DNA from: Globisporangium splendens
Lineage: Eukaryota; Oomycota; Peronosporomycetes; Pythiales; Pythiaceae
Direction: 5' to 3'
Assembly: GCA_006386115.1 (NCBI GenBank)
Contig: VFIW01000178.1
Coordinates: forward strand, 1-64,000
DNA length: 64,000 nt
Of the stretch, positions 10,445-20,470 are shown in pieces (within the stretch, counting starts at the first letter, position 1; the number at the start of each line of letters is the position of its first letter). Position numbers and translations under genes: made by a program. The notes beneath the pieces are model-generated. The model had not been told where the DNA came from. It was given only the letters and a program-made list of their open reading frames with translations, and did no database searches.

Positions 10445-13441
10445 CGTTGTCGTTGATCATTTTCTCAATCGGAAATGGTCCAATCTTCCTTGCTGCAAGT
10501 CTGGCTCTTTTCACTTCCATGTCTTGTGCCGCGTGTTGAAGCGATATGCGACGTGTGTCGAGCATCGCTAAGTCTCCAGTCTTGAATGTGACGTTGCTTC
10601 GCTTTTGGTCGTAGTAGCGTTTCTGAGACTCTTGTGCTTGCTTAAGTTGCTTCTTCGCTTTGTCAATTATCTTTCCTCTCTCGTCGTGGAAGTTTTTTGC
10701 AATCTCAGCAAGATCGGTTGTTTCTTTGCGTTTGCTTATATTACTTGCTGCAGGTGGACCCACCGGATGACGCTCCTTACGTCCAGTGTCGATTTCAAAC
10801 GGCGAAAGTCCAGTTGAAGCGCTGGTTAATGTTGCGTGAGCGTACTCTGTCGTTGCCAGTTTTTCTGACCAGTCACGACCGTGGTACAATGTCATGCACC
10901 GAAGAGCGTCTTCCAATATCAGGTTTTGTCGTTCCGTTTGACCATCAGCTTGGGCACGATGTGACGTGGTCATGTTCAACTTGATTCCCATAATCTTCGC
11001 TAACGAGCGCCAAAAGTGCGACGTGAACTTCGGATCTCTGTCACTTGTGATCACAGCTGGTATGCCGTGGTGGCGAACGACGTTACCGAAGAAGACGTGG
11101 GCAATTTCTTCTGCGTCGTCGGTAGTCTTGACTGCGACGTACTTGGCTCGCTTGGAGAGTTTGTCGACGACTGTGAAAATCGCATCGGATCCATTCGATT
11201 CTGGGAGTTCGGTGATGAAGTCCATTGGAACAACTTCCCAGCATTCCTCTGGGATAGCGATCGGAATCAGCTTGCCATTCTTCTTTGCATTGCTGTGCTT
11301 CCATCTTGCGCATGTCTCACAGCTGCTGACGTAGTCATGGATGTCTTTTTCTATACTCTTCCAATAGTACCATTGCACAATTCGGAGGTATGTTCGACGG
11401 ATACCTGGATGCGCTGCGATGGCTGAATCGTGGAAACTCGCGATGATCTTCGTGCGAAGTTGATAGTCCTCAGGTACACACAAACGAAGAGTGTTATTCT
11501 GCATGCGGAGATAGAGCAGCTCACCCATCTTTACGAACTTATCTGACGTGTCTTGGTTTTCCCATGCGTCGCGAAACTTCTTATCCTTTTTATAAGCGCT
11601 GATGAAAGCATTGCGCTCGGCAGGTGCGAGAGATACTGAACTGTATGATGCGGCCATGGCGGAATGAATTTGAGGCACAGACTCTCCCCCAGCAAATTCT
11701 TTCGGCATGGTCGTGGCTCGAAAGGTACTACGATACTTGAGCGCGTGTGGGCGGCAGTCGGCAGTGCAGCGATGGAATTGAATCGAACCGACGTCTTGTG
11801 GCTGGCGTGAGAGTGCGTCTGCAACGGCGTTTAAGCTCCCACTGACGTGATGGATCTGGAAATCGAACTGCGCAAAGAACGTCAAATAACGCGCGAGTTT
11901 GGCGGATACTTTGGGATGATGCAACAGCCATGAACATGCACTGTTGTCAGTAAATAGGATAAAGGGTCTACCGTAAAGACAGTGACGCCACTTCTCCAAT
12001 CCCATCTTGATGGCAAAAAGTTCTTTCTCGTGCGTTGGCCAATTGAGCTCGTGCGTGCCCAGCTTCTTGGAGTAAAACGCGATTGGATGATCCGCGGAGC
12101 CATATTTTTGCGAGAGTACACCACCAACACAGTACCCGGAAGCATCGGTCGTGACAATAAATTCACGATCAAAGTCAGGCAGTTTAAGCACAGGTGCTCG
12201 CTGAAGCGCATCCTTCAGTGCATTAAAAGCCATTCGCTGCGGTTCATTCCATTCCCACTTGGTGTTATTCTTCACCAACGAGCTCAATGGCAATGTGAGC
12301 GTTGCAAAGTTGCAGATAAAACGTCGATAATATCCTGCAAGTCCGAGAAAACTCAGCAATTCTTTTTGATTTGTCGGAGTTGGCCATTTCGCGATAGCGT
12401 CAGTCTTCTTCGTGTCGACCGCAAGTCCTTGAGCAGAGATGGTGTGTCCGAGGAAGTTGACAGAAGTTGCAGCAAAGTGACATTTCGCTTCATGTGCATA
12501 TAATTTCTCACGACGCAGTACTTCAAACAGGATACCCAAATGCTTGATGTGCTCTTCCATGGTGGTGGAGAAGACACAAATGTCGTCGAGATACACGACG
12601 ATGAACGGGTATTTTCCGAACGGAATGCGCATAAGACGTGACCATACGCCTGGCATTCCCGCTAAGCCCATTGGCGCAACGCACCATTGATAGGTCTCTG
12701 AGTGTGTGCGAAATGCAGTGTACTTGCGCGATTCCGGTGAGACTCGCATTTGATGGTAACCCTGAGCGAGATCTAAAACCGAAAATACTGATGCGCCTTG
12801 CATCGTATCAAAGAGCTCTTCGATTCGTAGCAACGGGATCTCCGGGACTACCGTTTGCGAGTTGACGTACCGGTAATCAATTACCCAACGAATCGGTAGA
12901 GTAGAATTGCCTGAGCGGATCCACTCCGATCTTGACGTTTGTTTGCCGGAACTTGGGTCTTTCTTTGGGATGCCGAACACATTTGACACCCATGGCGAGT
13001 CGGACAATTCAATCCCGCCTTTCTTGAGCTTTTCTTCGACGAAGACGTCTAAAGCATCCTGCTCCGTCTTGGAGAGTCGAAACGGTGGACGGTTACTTGG
13101 CGTGGCGTCTGGTCTCATACACAGTTCAAACTCGACACGTCGTCGAGGAGGCAACCCATCCGGTAGCGCTTCCGGAAAGCCATCTTGGTATTTATTGATC
13201 AGTTTCTGCACATCTGGAGTCTTGGTAATCTCGGTTGCAACTTGACAAATCTTAACGCGATATACTTCTTCGTATTCTTGTTTCTTGAGCTTTTGCTTGA
13301 ACTCGGCGCTGGATACTTGGATAGCCAGAGTGGCGTCTGCTTCTGGTTTGAAAAATACTTCATGAGTGCGATAGTTGATTTGTGGATCATACCAATGGTA
13401 GAACGGTTTGCCTAGGATTAGATCCTGAGTGTCACCCATTT
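10445..13441 (-). pseudogene. pol: C1 pol half (RT-RNase H-integrase), cut at both ends
   Basis: About 1000 codons of a Ty3/Gypsy Pol in the minus direction. It continues gag/protease at 22230-23531 across the nested A2 insertion. Visible parts in order: spacer after protease (DLILGKPFYHWYDP), RT with the VVYLDDICVFS active site (YLDD) near 12590, RNase H (IVTTDASGYC, ITHEK-type region), integrase zinc motif (H..H, CETCARW), and DDE core (PMDFITELP, SDRDPKF, ADGQTERQN with the catalytic Glu). The C-terminus is lost: the frame ends inside a TGTAATGG-type LTR at 10440. C2 is the sister copy. This half is well preserved but cannot be expressed as one ORF. Confidence 0.9.
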
Positions 13442-13989
13442 TGTAACCGGACACTTCCGAGTTACGCAGCACGGTACGTGTGTGGGGAAGCGTGTGCACG
13501 ACTTCTCTCAAGGACTCTGTTCCAAGAGCTGCTGCCTGCTTCCTGCAGTGCAACGATCGGTTACCTATAGATCTCTATAGAGTAACCGTCAATAACTAAA
13601 GGCTTAGTCAGAGGTAAAAATGGAACTGTTTATTTGTTGGGGGTTGCCCTTTGCAGGACACCCTGAGTTATCTTTAGTTCACTATCTAGCATAGTGAACC
13701 TCCGCTTATTTCAATGTGGACATAAGTGAATGGCTCTGAATTGCCGTGTTATTCAATTGGTCTAAAAGCATATAGTTTTAGCCTATGAGAGTCGTGTCTG
13801 TGACCGGCCTCTAATCAGAGTAGCTTGGCTACCTTTGTGGTTCGAGTAAGTGCGGCGAACCTAATGGATCGGCTGCTTTGGTGTTTCTCGTAGCTAAGTA
13901 CGGAAACTTTAGTTGCATGCGGACTTAGTCCAATGCCAACAGATTGAGCTAAGTTGCTGCGGTGCAACTTAGCGTGTGACCCCGTTACA
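13442..13989 (-). repeat. 3' LTR of A2
   Basis: 548 bp. A polypurine tract (AGGTGGGGGGTGG on the minus strand) abuts it at 13990-14002. It differs from the 5' LTR at about four sites, e.g. GGCTTAG versus GACTTAG. Confidence 0.93.
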
Positions 13990-14154
13990 CCACCCCCCAC
14001 CTAAAGTGCGAAACACGGGAGTGGTTTCGAAAGAGTGGTGGCCACGCTACGACGCACGAAGTCGTGGTCAGAATTCTTCGGGAGAGGCACTGCGAACACG
14101 CGTGCAAATCTCTCCGAAAAGCATCGCAACATCACAAGTGTGAACGCACACGTG

Positions 14155-15690
14155 ATGGCGACGAACAAATCGGTGCGCGAAAAGATCGCCCGAAGCGCGA
14201 GCGGTCCTGCAGAAGGACTCGTTCAAAGACTGCAGAAGCTCGGCGCTGAGAAGCGCGAGGCGGCAAGCGCAAAACAACGCGCTGCCGCTGCGGTCACGTC
14301 TGCCACGGAAGACGTGAGCATGAGCGACGACGAGTCGACTCAATCGAAGACTGCTCCTGACGGTGTCAGTGAGCTGCAATTTGGCGATCTCCCTGCCATC
14401 AAGCCGATGAGCAGGGCAAGCGACGCCGATGACGACACGGCAGTCGACTACCAAGAGTACTCACCCGAGGAAGGGGAGGAAGAGGAAGGCATCACCGTGA
14501 GGCGCGACTCCATCGACGAGTGGGTCGAGTATGAGGAGCTGCGTTACGGGAGCGGTAGCCCCGAACTGCACGAGTTGGAGCGAAATCCCTCGGCAGACGT
14601 CTCGATTTATCGGACGGAGGAAGAGAATGACGTCGCAAAGACTGTCAATGAAAGGGAGAAGGAGGAGGTCATCATTACCAACAATGAGACCGGACTGGAA
14701 CCACCACCAAAAGGTTCCGTCCATTTTTCGCTTCCCGTTATGCCGCCGCCAAAGGAATGGCCGACAGCGAAAACCCCGGCAAATTTACTTGCACGGGCGC
14801 GGGTTCCACTCGAGAGGTATGACTCCGAGTTCGCACGATGGCGCGAAGCCGATCTGCGAGGACGTGATGGGGCACTGCGCGTGCACCCGATCCCGGTTAT
14901 CCTTTACGAAGGTGAGACCGAGGATCAATACGAAACCGCGTTCTTGGCATCAAGAACCGGTGTGAAACGCTTTGGGGCTGCGCGTACATTGGCCACCGAT
15001 CCTGGGGCACAACGTAGCCAGCGCATGCAATTCGCTGTGCAGCGCGTACAAAAGTACCGCGAAGCAACAAAGAGTGATGACCGTGCTCGCACGAGTCTCG
15101 GTATTAACAAGCGACAGATGGACGAGTCTCACTCGCCATCAACGCACGCTCAAAAGCGGCGACCATGTCGGGAACGTCCTCGAGGAGGCGCTCAGCAGGC
15201 TCCCATGAGCTCTGCGACAAATCGTATCCACGCCACTTCACAAGGTAGTGGGTGTTCCCCTTGCGCCGCTGCACACGCAGCAGGCGCTCGACATGGTAGT
15301 GGCGCTGTCCCTGCTTATCAATCAGCGGGACCGGTGGCGCCCTACCGCGCTTCAGCATCGGTGGTTGCACCTGATGCGATGGTTCAGATGGTTCACGCGA
15401 ACGCATCGTCTTTGGGGGCGCTACAGCAAGACGTCCGTGCCCTTCGCCAGCAATATCTGGACGAGACCTCGCTGTTAAAGCAGAGGGTGACGGCGCTTGA
15501 GACGGAGCTGAAGGAAGCTCGTCAGATGCTGGAGGAGTACCATGTCCGCGGGAAGAACTTCCACGCGAGGTACGCTCCGCGAGTGAAGACGCTTTGGGAG
15601 AGGCACAACGCGCTCGTGTCTCGATGGGCGGCGTCTGAGCCCCCTGATGAGACCGACGTGCTCCCGCACTGGGATAAGAATCCGCAGTAG
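14155..15690 (+). CDS. Antisense coiled-coil ORF of family-A element (copy A2)
   Basis: 511 codons from the ATG at 14155, with the frame open back to 14035. It lies on the strand opposite gag-pol, from just inside the 3' LTR to 587 bp into the 3' end of pol. It has an acidic Glu-rich stretch, a central ~180-residue part including VHFSLPVMPPPKEWP, a low-complexity middle opposite the pol chromodomain, and a heptad-rich C-terminus (LGALQQDVRALRQQYL, then SLLKQRVTALETELKEARQM). The predicted coiled coil faces the disordered pol linker, so each strand seems to keep its ordered part where the other is flexible. It differs from A1 at about three replacement and three synonymous sites. The product is unknown. 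Regulation from an antisense promoter in the LTR is conceivable but not seen. Confidence 0.62.
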   Translation: MATNKSVREKIARSASGPAEGLVQRLQKLGAEKREAASAKQRAAAAVTSATEDVSMSDDESTQSKTAPDGVSELQFGDLPAIKPMSRASDADDDTAVDYQEYSPEEGEEEEGITVRRDSIDEWVEYEELRYGSGSPELHELERNPSADVSIYRTEEENDVAKTVNEREKEEVIITNNETGLEPPPKGSVHFSLPVMPPPKEWPTAKTPANLLARARVPLERYDSEFARWREADLRGRDGALRVHPIPVILYEGETEDQYETAFLASRTGVKRFGAARTLATDPGAQRSQRMQFAVQRVQKYREATKSDDRARTSLGINKRQMDESHSPSTHAQKRRPCRERPRGGAQQAPMSSATNRIHATSQGSGCSPCAAAHAAGARHGSGAVPAYQSAGPVAPYRASASVVAPDAMVQMVHANASSLGALQQDVRALRQQYLDETSLLKQRVTALETELKEARQMLEEYHVRGKNFHARYAPRVKTLWERHNALVSRWAASEPPDETDVLPHWDKNPQ

Positions 15691-18600
15691 CGTCATGGTA
15701 GCGTTTCAGCAAACCCACGTAGAACACGGGGTGCGTTGCCATTCGCGTTGGGAGATCGAGCTTGTAATTCAAGTCTCCAATCTTCTCCACAACAGTGTAC
15801 GGCCCGATGAATCGTGGCAACAACTTACTCCCGCTGGGGAGCGTTGTGACTGCATCGTTTGGTAGGTTTTTAATGCTTAATAGCACTTTATCACCCACAC
15901 AAAACGTTTGTTTGTTCTTTCTACCCGATTTATCGGCGTAGAGCTTCTGCTTGTCTTGCGCAGCAGCTAGTTGGTCGCGTACGCGACGCAACAATGCTGC
16001 GCGCTCATCGACAAATTGCCGCGCTGCCGCGACGGCTTTGTCTTGCTTTTTCGTTGCTCTCGCAGCGCGTGCTGCAGAGAGATCTATTTCTGCGCCGGTG
16101 GGTGACACCGCGCGCTCTCCCTTTCGTGGCTGACGCTCGCACGAGCAGTCGCCTGATTCTGTCTGAGACTGGCTATTTTTGGCATGAGTACCGTAACTCG
16201 GTACCGTGGGAGATCGATCTATAGGGACACGAGTACCGTAACTCGGTACCGTGGGAGATCGATCTATAGGGACACGAGTACCGTAACTCAGTACCGTGGG
16301 AGATCGATCTATAGGGACACGAGTACCGTAACTCAGTACCGTGGGAGATCGATCTATAGGGACACGAGTACCGTAACTCAGTACCGTGGAAGATCGATCT
16401 ATAGGGACACGAGTACCGTAACTCAGTACCGTGGAAGATCGATCTATAGGGACACGAGTACCGTAACTCAGTACCGTGTTTTTCTCTCCAAATGTGGAAC
16501 GCGTGCCGTCCGGTAAGACCGTGACAGATTCGAAGTGCGACCGCACAGGCGGCGCATCGCGCGCGTCCACGTGAGCGGTTAACGCCACGTCTGGTGACGG
16601 AGGTCGCGCACTCGCATCGAGCGCAGCGAGTTGCCCTCCCACCGCAGAATATTCGACGCCCTCAAACAGAGTGGCGGGTACGCGCGGGTGCCGCAGCGAG
16701 TTAAAATAGAACGGAGTCACGGCCGTAGAGGCGTGCTCGCTGCTATTTATAGCAAACTCGGCGTACGGCAGCCAGCGGCTCCAGTCGCGGGGATGATCGA
16801 CAGCGATGCTGCGAAGAATATCCTCGACGACACGGTTTACGCGCTCGGTTTGCCCGTCTGTCTCGGGATGATCGGCAGTGGACATCGCCAGATCTGTGCC
16901 GAGCAGGCGGAAGAGTTCGCGCCAAAAGGCAGCGGTGAAACGCGGGTCCCGGTCTGATACAATAGACTCGGGCAAGCCGTGATAGCGGAACACGTGCTCT
17001 AAAAATAGGCACGCCGTCTCTTGGGCAGTGACATGCTTGCGCACAGGCGCAACATGCACCATTTTGCTCAGTCGGTCGACGAACACGACGACGCCTGTGT
17101 TGCGCGCCTTGTCTTCCGGGAAACCGAAGACGAAATCCATGCTGACCGACTTCCAGCAATCTTGCGGAATCGGCAGCGGCGCTTTGTTCTTGCCCGCAGG
17201 CTTCACGCGCTGGCACTGTTCGCATGAACGTACATAATTGGCCACCCATTTGTACTGGTGTGGCCACCAAAACACATTGGACACTTGCAAGAAGGTCTTT
17301 TCACGCCCCAGATGCCCACTCGCTGGCGCATCGTGAAACTCATGAAGGATCGAAAGTTTCAGATCCTGGTCATGCGGTACATACACACGCGGGTAATCGA
17401 AGTTGGACAGTTGATGCCACAATAACCCGTCGTGATAACTAAACCGAGCAAGCTTTGACTCGAGTTTGGCAGGCAATGACTCTTTCGACGAGCCGTCAAA
17501 GTGAGCAATCAACAAGCGACATTCATCGTCCTTTGGATAAAGCGACTGAATATTGTCCTTGAGCTTTGTTTGCACTCGACTGATGCTCAGATGCATGAGA
17601 TCAGGAGCGCGCTCCGAACACAGAGCGTCGGCGCTGTTGTCAACGCTCGACTCGTAATCTGGACGGCGCGAAAGCGCGTCCGCCAGAACATTTTCCTTTT
17701 CCGGCTTGTATTCGACCCGAAAGTTGAACTCGGAGAAGAATGCAAGCCATCGCGCCATTCGCTGCGACAGATGGGGAGAATTAATCGCGGTCCGCAAGGA
17801 CGCGTGATCCGTGTACACAACAAACGGTGTCGCACCCAAAAGGTGGACCCTGAACTTCAAGAGAGCGTACTTGATCGCAAGCAGCTCCTTGTCGTGCACA
17901 GGATAGTTCTTTTCAGCTGCTTTAAGCAGTCTGCTTTGGTATGATACGACGCGCTCATGGCCGTCATCATCCTTCTGCATCAGCGCACAGCCGATTGCAA
18001 AATCGCTGGCATCGCACACGACACTGAAAGCTTTCGTGTGGTCCGGCAACGCCAGGACAGGAGCGCGAACAAGCGACTCCTTCACGTCAATGAATGCATT
18101 CATGACATCGCTGGTCCAGTCCCATTCGACATCCTTTTTCAAGAGATGCGTGAGTGGACGGACTCTCGCCGCATAGTTGTGGCTGTACTTGTGCAAATAG
18201 TTTGCCAAGCCAAGCCACTTGCGCAAATCCTTGACGTTCTTTGGGATCGGCCAGTCGGCGATCGCCTTGATCTTCTCTGGGTCCGCGCGGACTCCAGCTT
18301 TGCCAACATAGCACCCCAGGATCGGAATCTCTGAGGCGCCAAAGATGCACTTCTTCAGGTTGCAATACAGACTGTTGTCTCGTAAGCACTGCAACACTGA
18401 GCGCAAATGTCTCTTGTGCACGTCAACGGCTCTGAGATCTCCTTCGGCACGACTGTGCACGAAGATGTCATCGAAGTAGCTCGGTGCGTACGCACGATGA
18501 GGACGCAGAAGATGCGTTACCAGACGATTGAACGTCGCTGGTGCATTCTTCAGACCTTGCGGCATAACGAGCCACTCCCACAGCATTCCGCTGGGTGTGC

Positions 18601-20464
18601 TTACTGCCGTCAAGGGAACGTCACTCTCTCGCATGAGGATCTGATAGAACCCATCCATCAGATCCAATGCTGAGAACACAGTTGAGCCGCCCATGGAGTC
18701 GATCAAGACATCCTTTCTTGGGATCGGTGTTTGTGCTGGAATGGTGGCGGCGTTCAGCTTGTTGAAAGCGTGAACAATGCGCCAGCCACCAGTCGCTTTC
18801 CGCACACAAAACGTGGGTGAGCTATGTGGAGACTTGCTTTCTCTCACATGACCGGCGAGGGCTCGTTTCGCGAAGAACTCGTCGATAGCCTCAACCTGCT
18901 CGCGGGGCAGCGGCCATTGTCTGGTCACGCAATATTTGCTCCCGGGCTCGAGATCGATCTCGTGCCGTACGCCACGGTCAACGGGCAGGGCACTTGGCAC
19001 TTTGTCGGGAAACACATCTTTGAACTCCCACAACAAGTCAAAGTATGGACTGCCTTTCACGGCGTCCCAGTCCTGAGCAGCAAACCGCCTCTGTTTGTCT
19101 GACTCCAAAACACTCTCATCCGCAGTGGACGAGGTGCACAGTTCGCTACGCGTAAACGCGGTAGGAACGACGATCTCGCGGATCTGATCACGCTCTAGCT
19201 CCGTAAGAAAGAGCTCGAAGCTCATTTCTTCGAGGGATACGATCGCCTCAACGGTACTCGGCAGCCCATGGAGCGCCGCAAATTCAGCGAAGAACACTTC
19301 GTCTGATGCGTTTGCTTCCGGACTGCGCTTTGCGCGTCTGAGTGCCACGTCAACGTGAGCGCGATCTATCGACGGATCCGAGATCCTGTCAAAGGCGCGC
19401 AGCGAAGCTGCAGCTGCGTCGAGAGATGGGGCAATCGTGTGCGAGGCGGCCGTTTCCTCAGCAACAGATGCCAATGCACTGTCTCTCTTGCGAGCTGACA
19501 ACTTGCGTCGCCCTCGTCGGTTGATGCGAACACGCGACCTCGCGGTTCTGAGCTCCAGTACTGCACCGTCAGGGTGGTACGAGCTGGCTGACGCGTGTAC
19601 ACCTGTACTGTCGCTGTCACTTGCGGGGGCTGGCTCAGATGCTCTGGAGCCGCACACTTGCGCACCAGTGTCCACGTCTGGACTTTCTGGCGCTTCCGCA
19701 CAAACTGGGCTACCTGCCACAGTGTATCGCTTCGCTGGGCTACCTGCCTCAGCGCATCTTCTTGCTGGGCTCTCTGCCGCAGCGTGTGTGTTTGAAGCGG
19801 GGCTACCTGCCGCCGCGTGTCTTCCAGCCGGGCTCCCTGCCGCAGCGTGTGCGCTTGAAGCGGGGCTACCTGCCGCCGCGTGTCTTCCAGCTGGGCTCCC
19901 TGCCGCAGCGTGTTCAATGCTCACATCCATAGCGTGGAAATATTCCCGCAATCTTCGCTCTTCATCAGAGGAAGGGGTGGAGCTCCCGATTGTGCGTGCT
20001 CGCCAATCGATCCAAGGCTGATGTTTCGCCAGCCAAGGCATTCCTAGGATGAGGTCGTACTTCGACCCCATCGCTAGTACTACGAATGTTTCTTTGCAGA
20101 CAAAGTCGCAAAATCTGAAAGAGAGTTCAACTCGAACTCCTTCAGTGTGTACTGTCGACCCATCGGCCAGACGTACGATCATCTTCTCGCGCTTGCCAGT
20201 GTGGACAAGTCGCTCATACGCTTGCAGACTCTGTTTCAGAGCTGACTTAGAGACGAAGTTCTGTGACGCACCGCAGTCAACAAGAACCGTCATTTTCTTC
20301 TCATAGCCCTTCACATCGGCGCTATATACCAACATCTCACTCGGAGCCTTGTTGCCAAGAGCTCCTGGGACTAAGCTTCCCATCTGCACGACTCTAGTAG
20401 TCGGCGATGCCGAAGCTATAGAGTCCGTCTCAGTAGAGCGTCCCGCTTCTACTGAGACGTTCCG
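15104..20464 (-). CDS. pol: Pol of A2: protease, RT, RNase H, integrase, chromodomain
   Basis: The enzyme polyprotein starts by -1 frameshift at 20464-20470. A GTG at 20389 is only the first start-like codon; no ATG initiates upstream of the protease. In order (residues from 20389): aspartic protease with DCGA at 38-41 (unusual for DTG/DSG); Ala/Gly/Ser/Pro repeats at about 155-235; RT about 480-670 with YFDDIF near 637; RNase H about 780-900 (VVCDASDF); integrase zinc finger ending CEQCQRV near 1056; DDE core (SMDFVFG, SDRDPRF, HPETDGQTERV) to about 1180; minisatellite-coded repeats about 1303-1401; GPY-type integrase C-terminus; chromodomain about 1700-1755 (YLVKWRGYDLSQSSWEP). The chromodomain would direct integration to marked chromatin. 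The frame is intact throughout. Confidence 0.93.
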   Translation of the reverse strand, partial: RNVSVEAGRSTETDSIASASPTTRVVQMGSLVPGALGNKAPSEMLVYSADVKGYEKKMTVLVDCGASQNFVSKSALKQSLQAYERLVHTGKREKMIVRLADGSTVHTEGVRVELSFRFCDFVCKETFVVLAMGSKYDLILGMPWLAKHQPWIDWRARTIGSSTPSSDEERRLREYFHAMDVSIEHAAAGSPAGRHAAAGSPASSAHAAAGSPAGRHAAAGSPASNTHAAAESPARRCAEAGSPAKRYTVAGSPVCAEAPESPDVDTGAQVCGSRASEPAPASDSDSTGVHASASSYHPDGAVLELRTARSRVRINRRGRRKLSARKRDSALASVAEETAASHTIAPSLDAAAASLRAFDRISDPSIDRAHVDVALRRAKRSPEANASDEVFFAEFAALHGLPSTVEAIVSLEEMSFELFLTELERDQIREIVVPTAFTRSELCTSSTADESVLESDKQRRFAAQDWDAVKGSPYFDLLWEFKDVFPDKVPSALPVDRGVRHEIDLEPGSKYCVTRQWPLPREQVEAIDEFFAKRALAGHVRESKSPHSSPTFCVRKATGGWRIVHAFNKLNAATIPAQTPIPRKDVLIDSMGGSTVFSALDLMDGFYQILMRESDVPLTAVSTPSGMLWEWLVMPQGLKNAPATFNRLVTHLLRPHRAYAPSYFDDIFVHSRAEGDLRAVDVHKRHLRSVLQCLRDNSLYCNLKKCIFGASEIPILGCYVGKAGVRADPEKIKAIADWPIPKNVKDLRKWLGLANYLHKYSHNYAARVRPLTHLLKKDVEWDWTSDVMNAFIDVKESLVRAPVLALPDHTKAFSVVCDASDFAIGCALMQKDDDGHERVVSYQSRLLKAAEKNYPVHDKELLAIKYALLKFRVHLLGATPFVVYTDHASLRTAINSPHLSQRMARWLAFFSEFNFRVEYKPEKENVLADALSRRPDYESSVDNSADALCSERAPDLMHLSISRVQTKLKDNIQSLYPKDDECRLLIAHFDGSSKESLPAKLESKLARFSYHDGLLWHQLSNFDYPRVYVPHDQDLKLSILHEFHDAPASGHLGREKTFLQVSNVFWWPHQYKWVANYVRSCEQCQRVKPAGKNKAPLPIPQDCWKSVSMDFVFGFPEDKARNTGVVVFVDRLSKMVHVAPVRKHVTAQETACLFLEHVFRYHGLPESIVSDRDPRFTAAFWRELFRLLGTDLAMSTADHPETDGQTERVNRVVEDILRSIAVDHPRDWSRWLPYAEFAINSSEHASTAVTPFYFNSLRHPRVPATLFEGVEYSAVGGQLAALDASARPPSPDVALTAHVDARDAPPVRSHFESVTVLPDGTRSTFGEKNTVLSYGTRVPIDRSSTVLSYGTRVPIDRSSTVLSYGTRVPIDRSPTVLSYGTRVPIDRSPTVLSYGTRVPIDRSPTVPSYGTRVPIDRSPTVPSYGTHAKNSQSQTESGDCSCERQPRKGERAVSPTGAEIDLSAARAARATKKQDKAVAAARQFVDERAALLRRVRDQLAAAQDKQKLYADKSGRKNKQTFCVGDKVLLSIKNLPNDAVTTLPSGSKLLPRFIGPYTVVEKIGDLNYKLDLPTRMATHPVFYVGLLKRYHDATADSYPSAGARRSHQGAQTPPIETRARCASPKASSLAERTSRGSSSRGHGTPPASDELPSAPSQAPSPSALTARSRPDIAGEGHGRLAVAPPKTMRSREPSEPSHQVQPPMLKRGRAPPVPLIDKQGQRHYHVERLLRVQRRKGNTHYLVKWRGYDLSQSSWEPAERLLEDVPDMVAAFERALMASETRPSVAC
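16186..16479. repeat. 45-bp minisatellite in pol linker, 6 full units plus partial (A2)
   Basis: Units start at 16186, 16231, 16276, 16321, 16366 and 16411, with a 24-bp partial unit at 16456. Each encodes 15 residues of Pol (TVLSYGTRVPIDRSx) on the minus strand. Because the unit is 45 bp, copy changes keep the frame. It sits between the integrase core and the integrase C-terminal region. Confidence 0.93.
19690..19925. repeat. GC-rich tandem repeats encoding AAAGSPA units in pol
   Basis: Imperfect ~30-75 bp repeats encode HAAAGSPAGR/HAAAGSPASx units between protease and RT of A2 (same in A1 at about 7669-7904). They are probably a flexible linker. Long ORFs on the plus strand here mirror the repeat and are not taken as genes. 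Confidence 0.8.
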
Positions 20465-20470
20465 TTTCCC
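20426..20470 (-). promoter_or_regulatory. -1 ribosomal frameshift signal between gag and pol (A2)
   Basis: G GGA AAC (20464-20470, minus strand) is in the gag frame. A 4-nt spacer follows, then a perfect 12-bp stem (20448-20459 with 20426-20437) and a 10-nt loop, AGCGGGACGC. The gag TAG (20449-20451) lies in the stem. After the slip the pol frame reads GGG AAA CGG and is open to the protease. Confidence 0.85.

Noticed and set aside
16186..16479. Regular repeat array as a possible CRISPR
   Set aside because: Units are directly adjacent without spacers, lie in frame in pol and vary in number between copies; it is a minisatellite in a eukaryotic genome.
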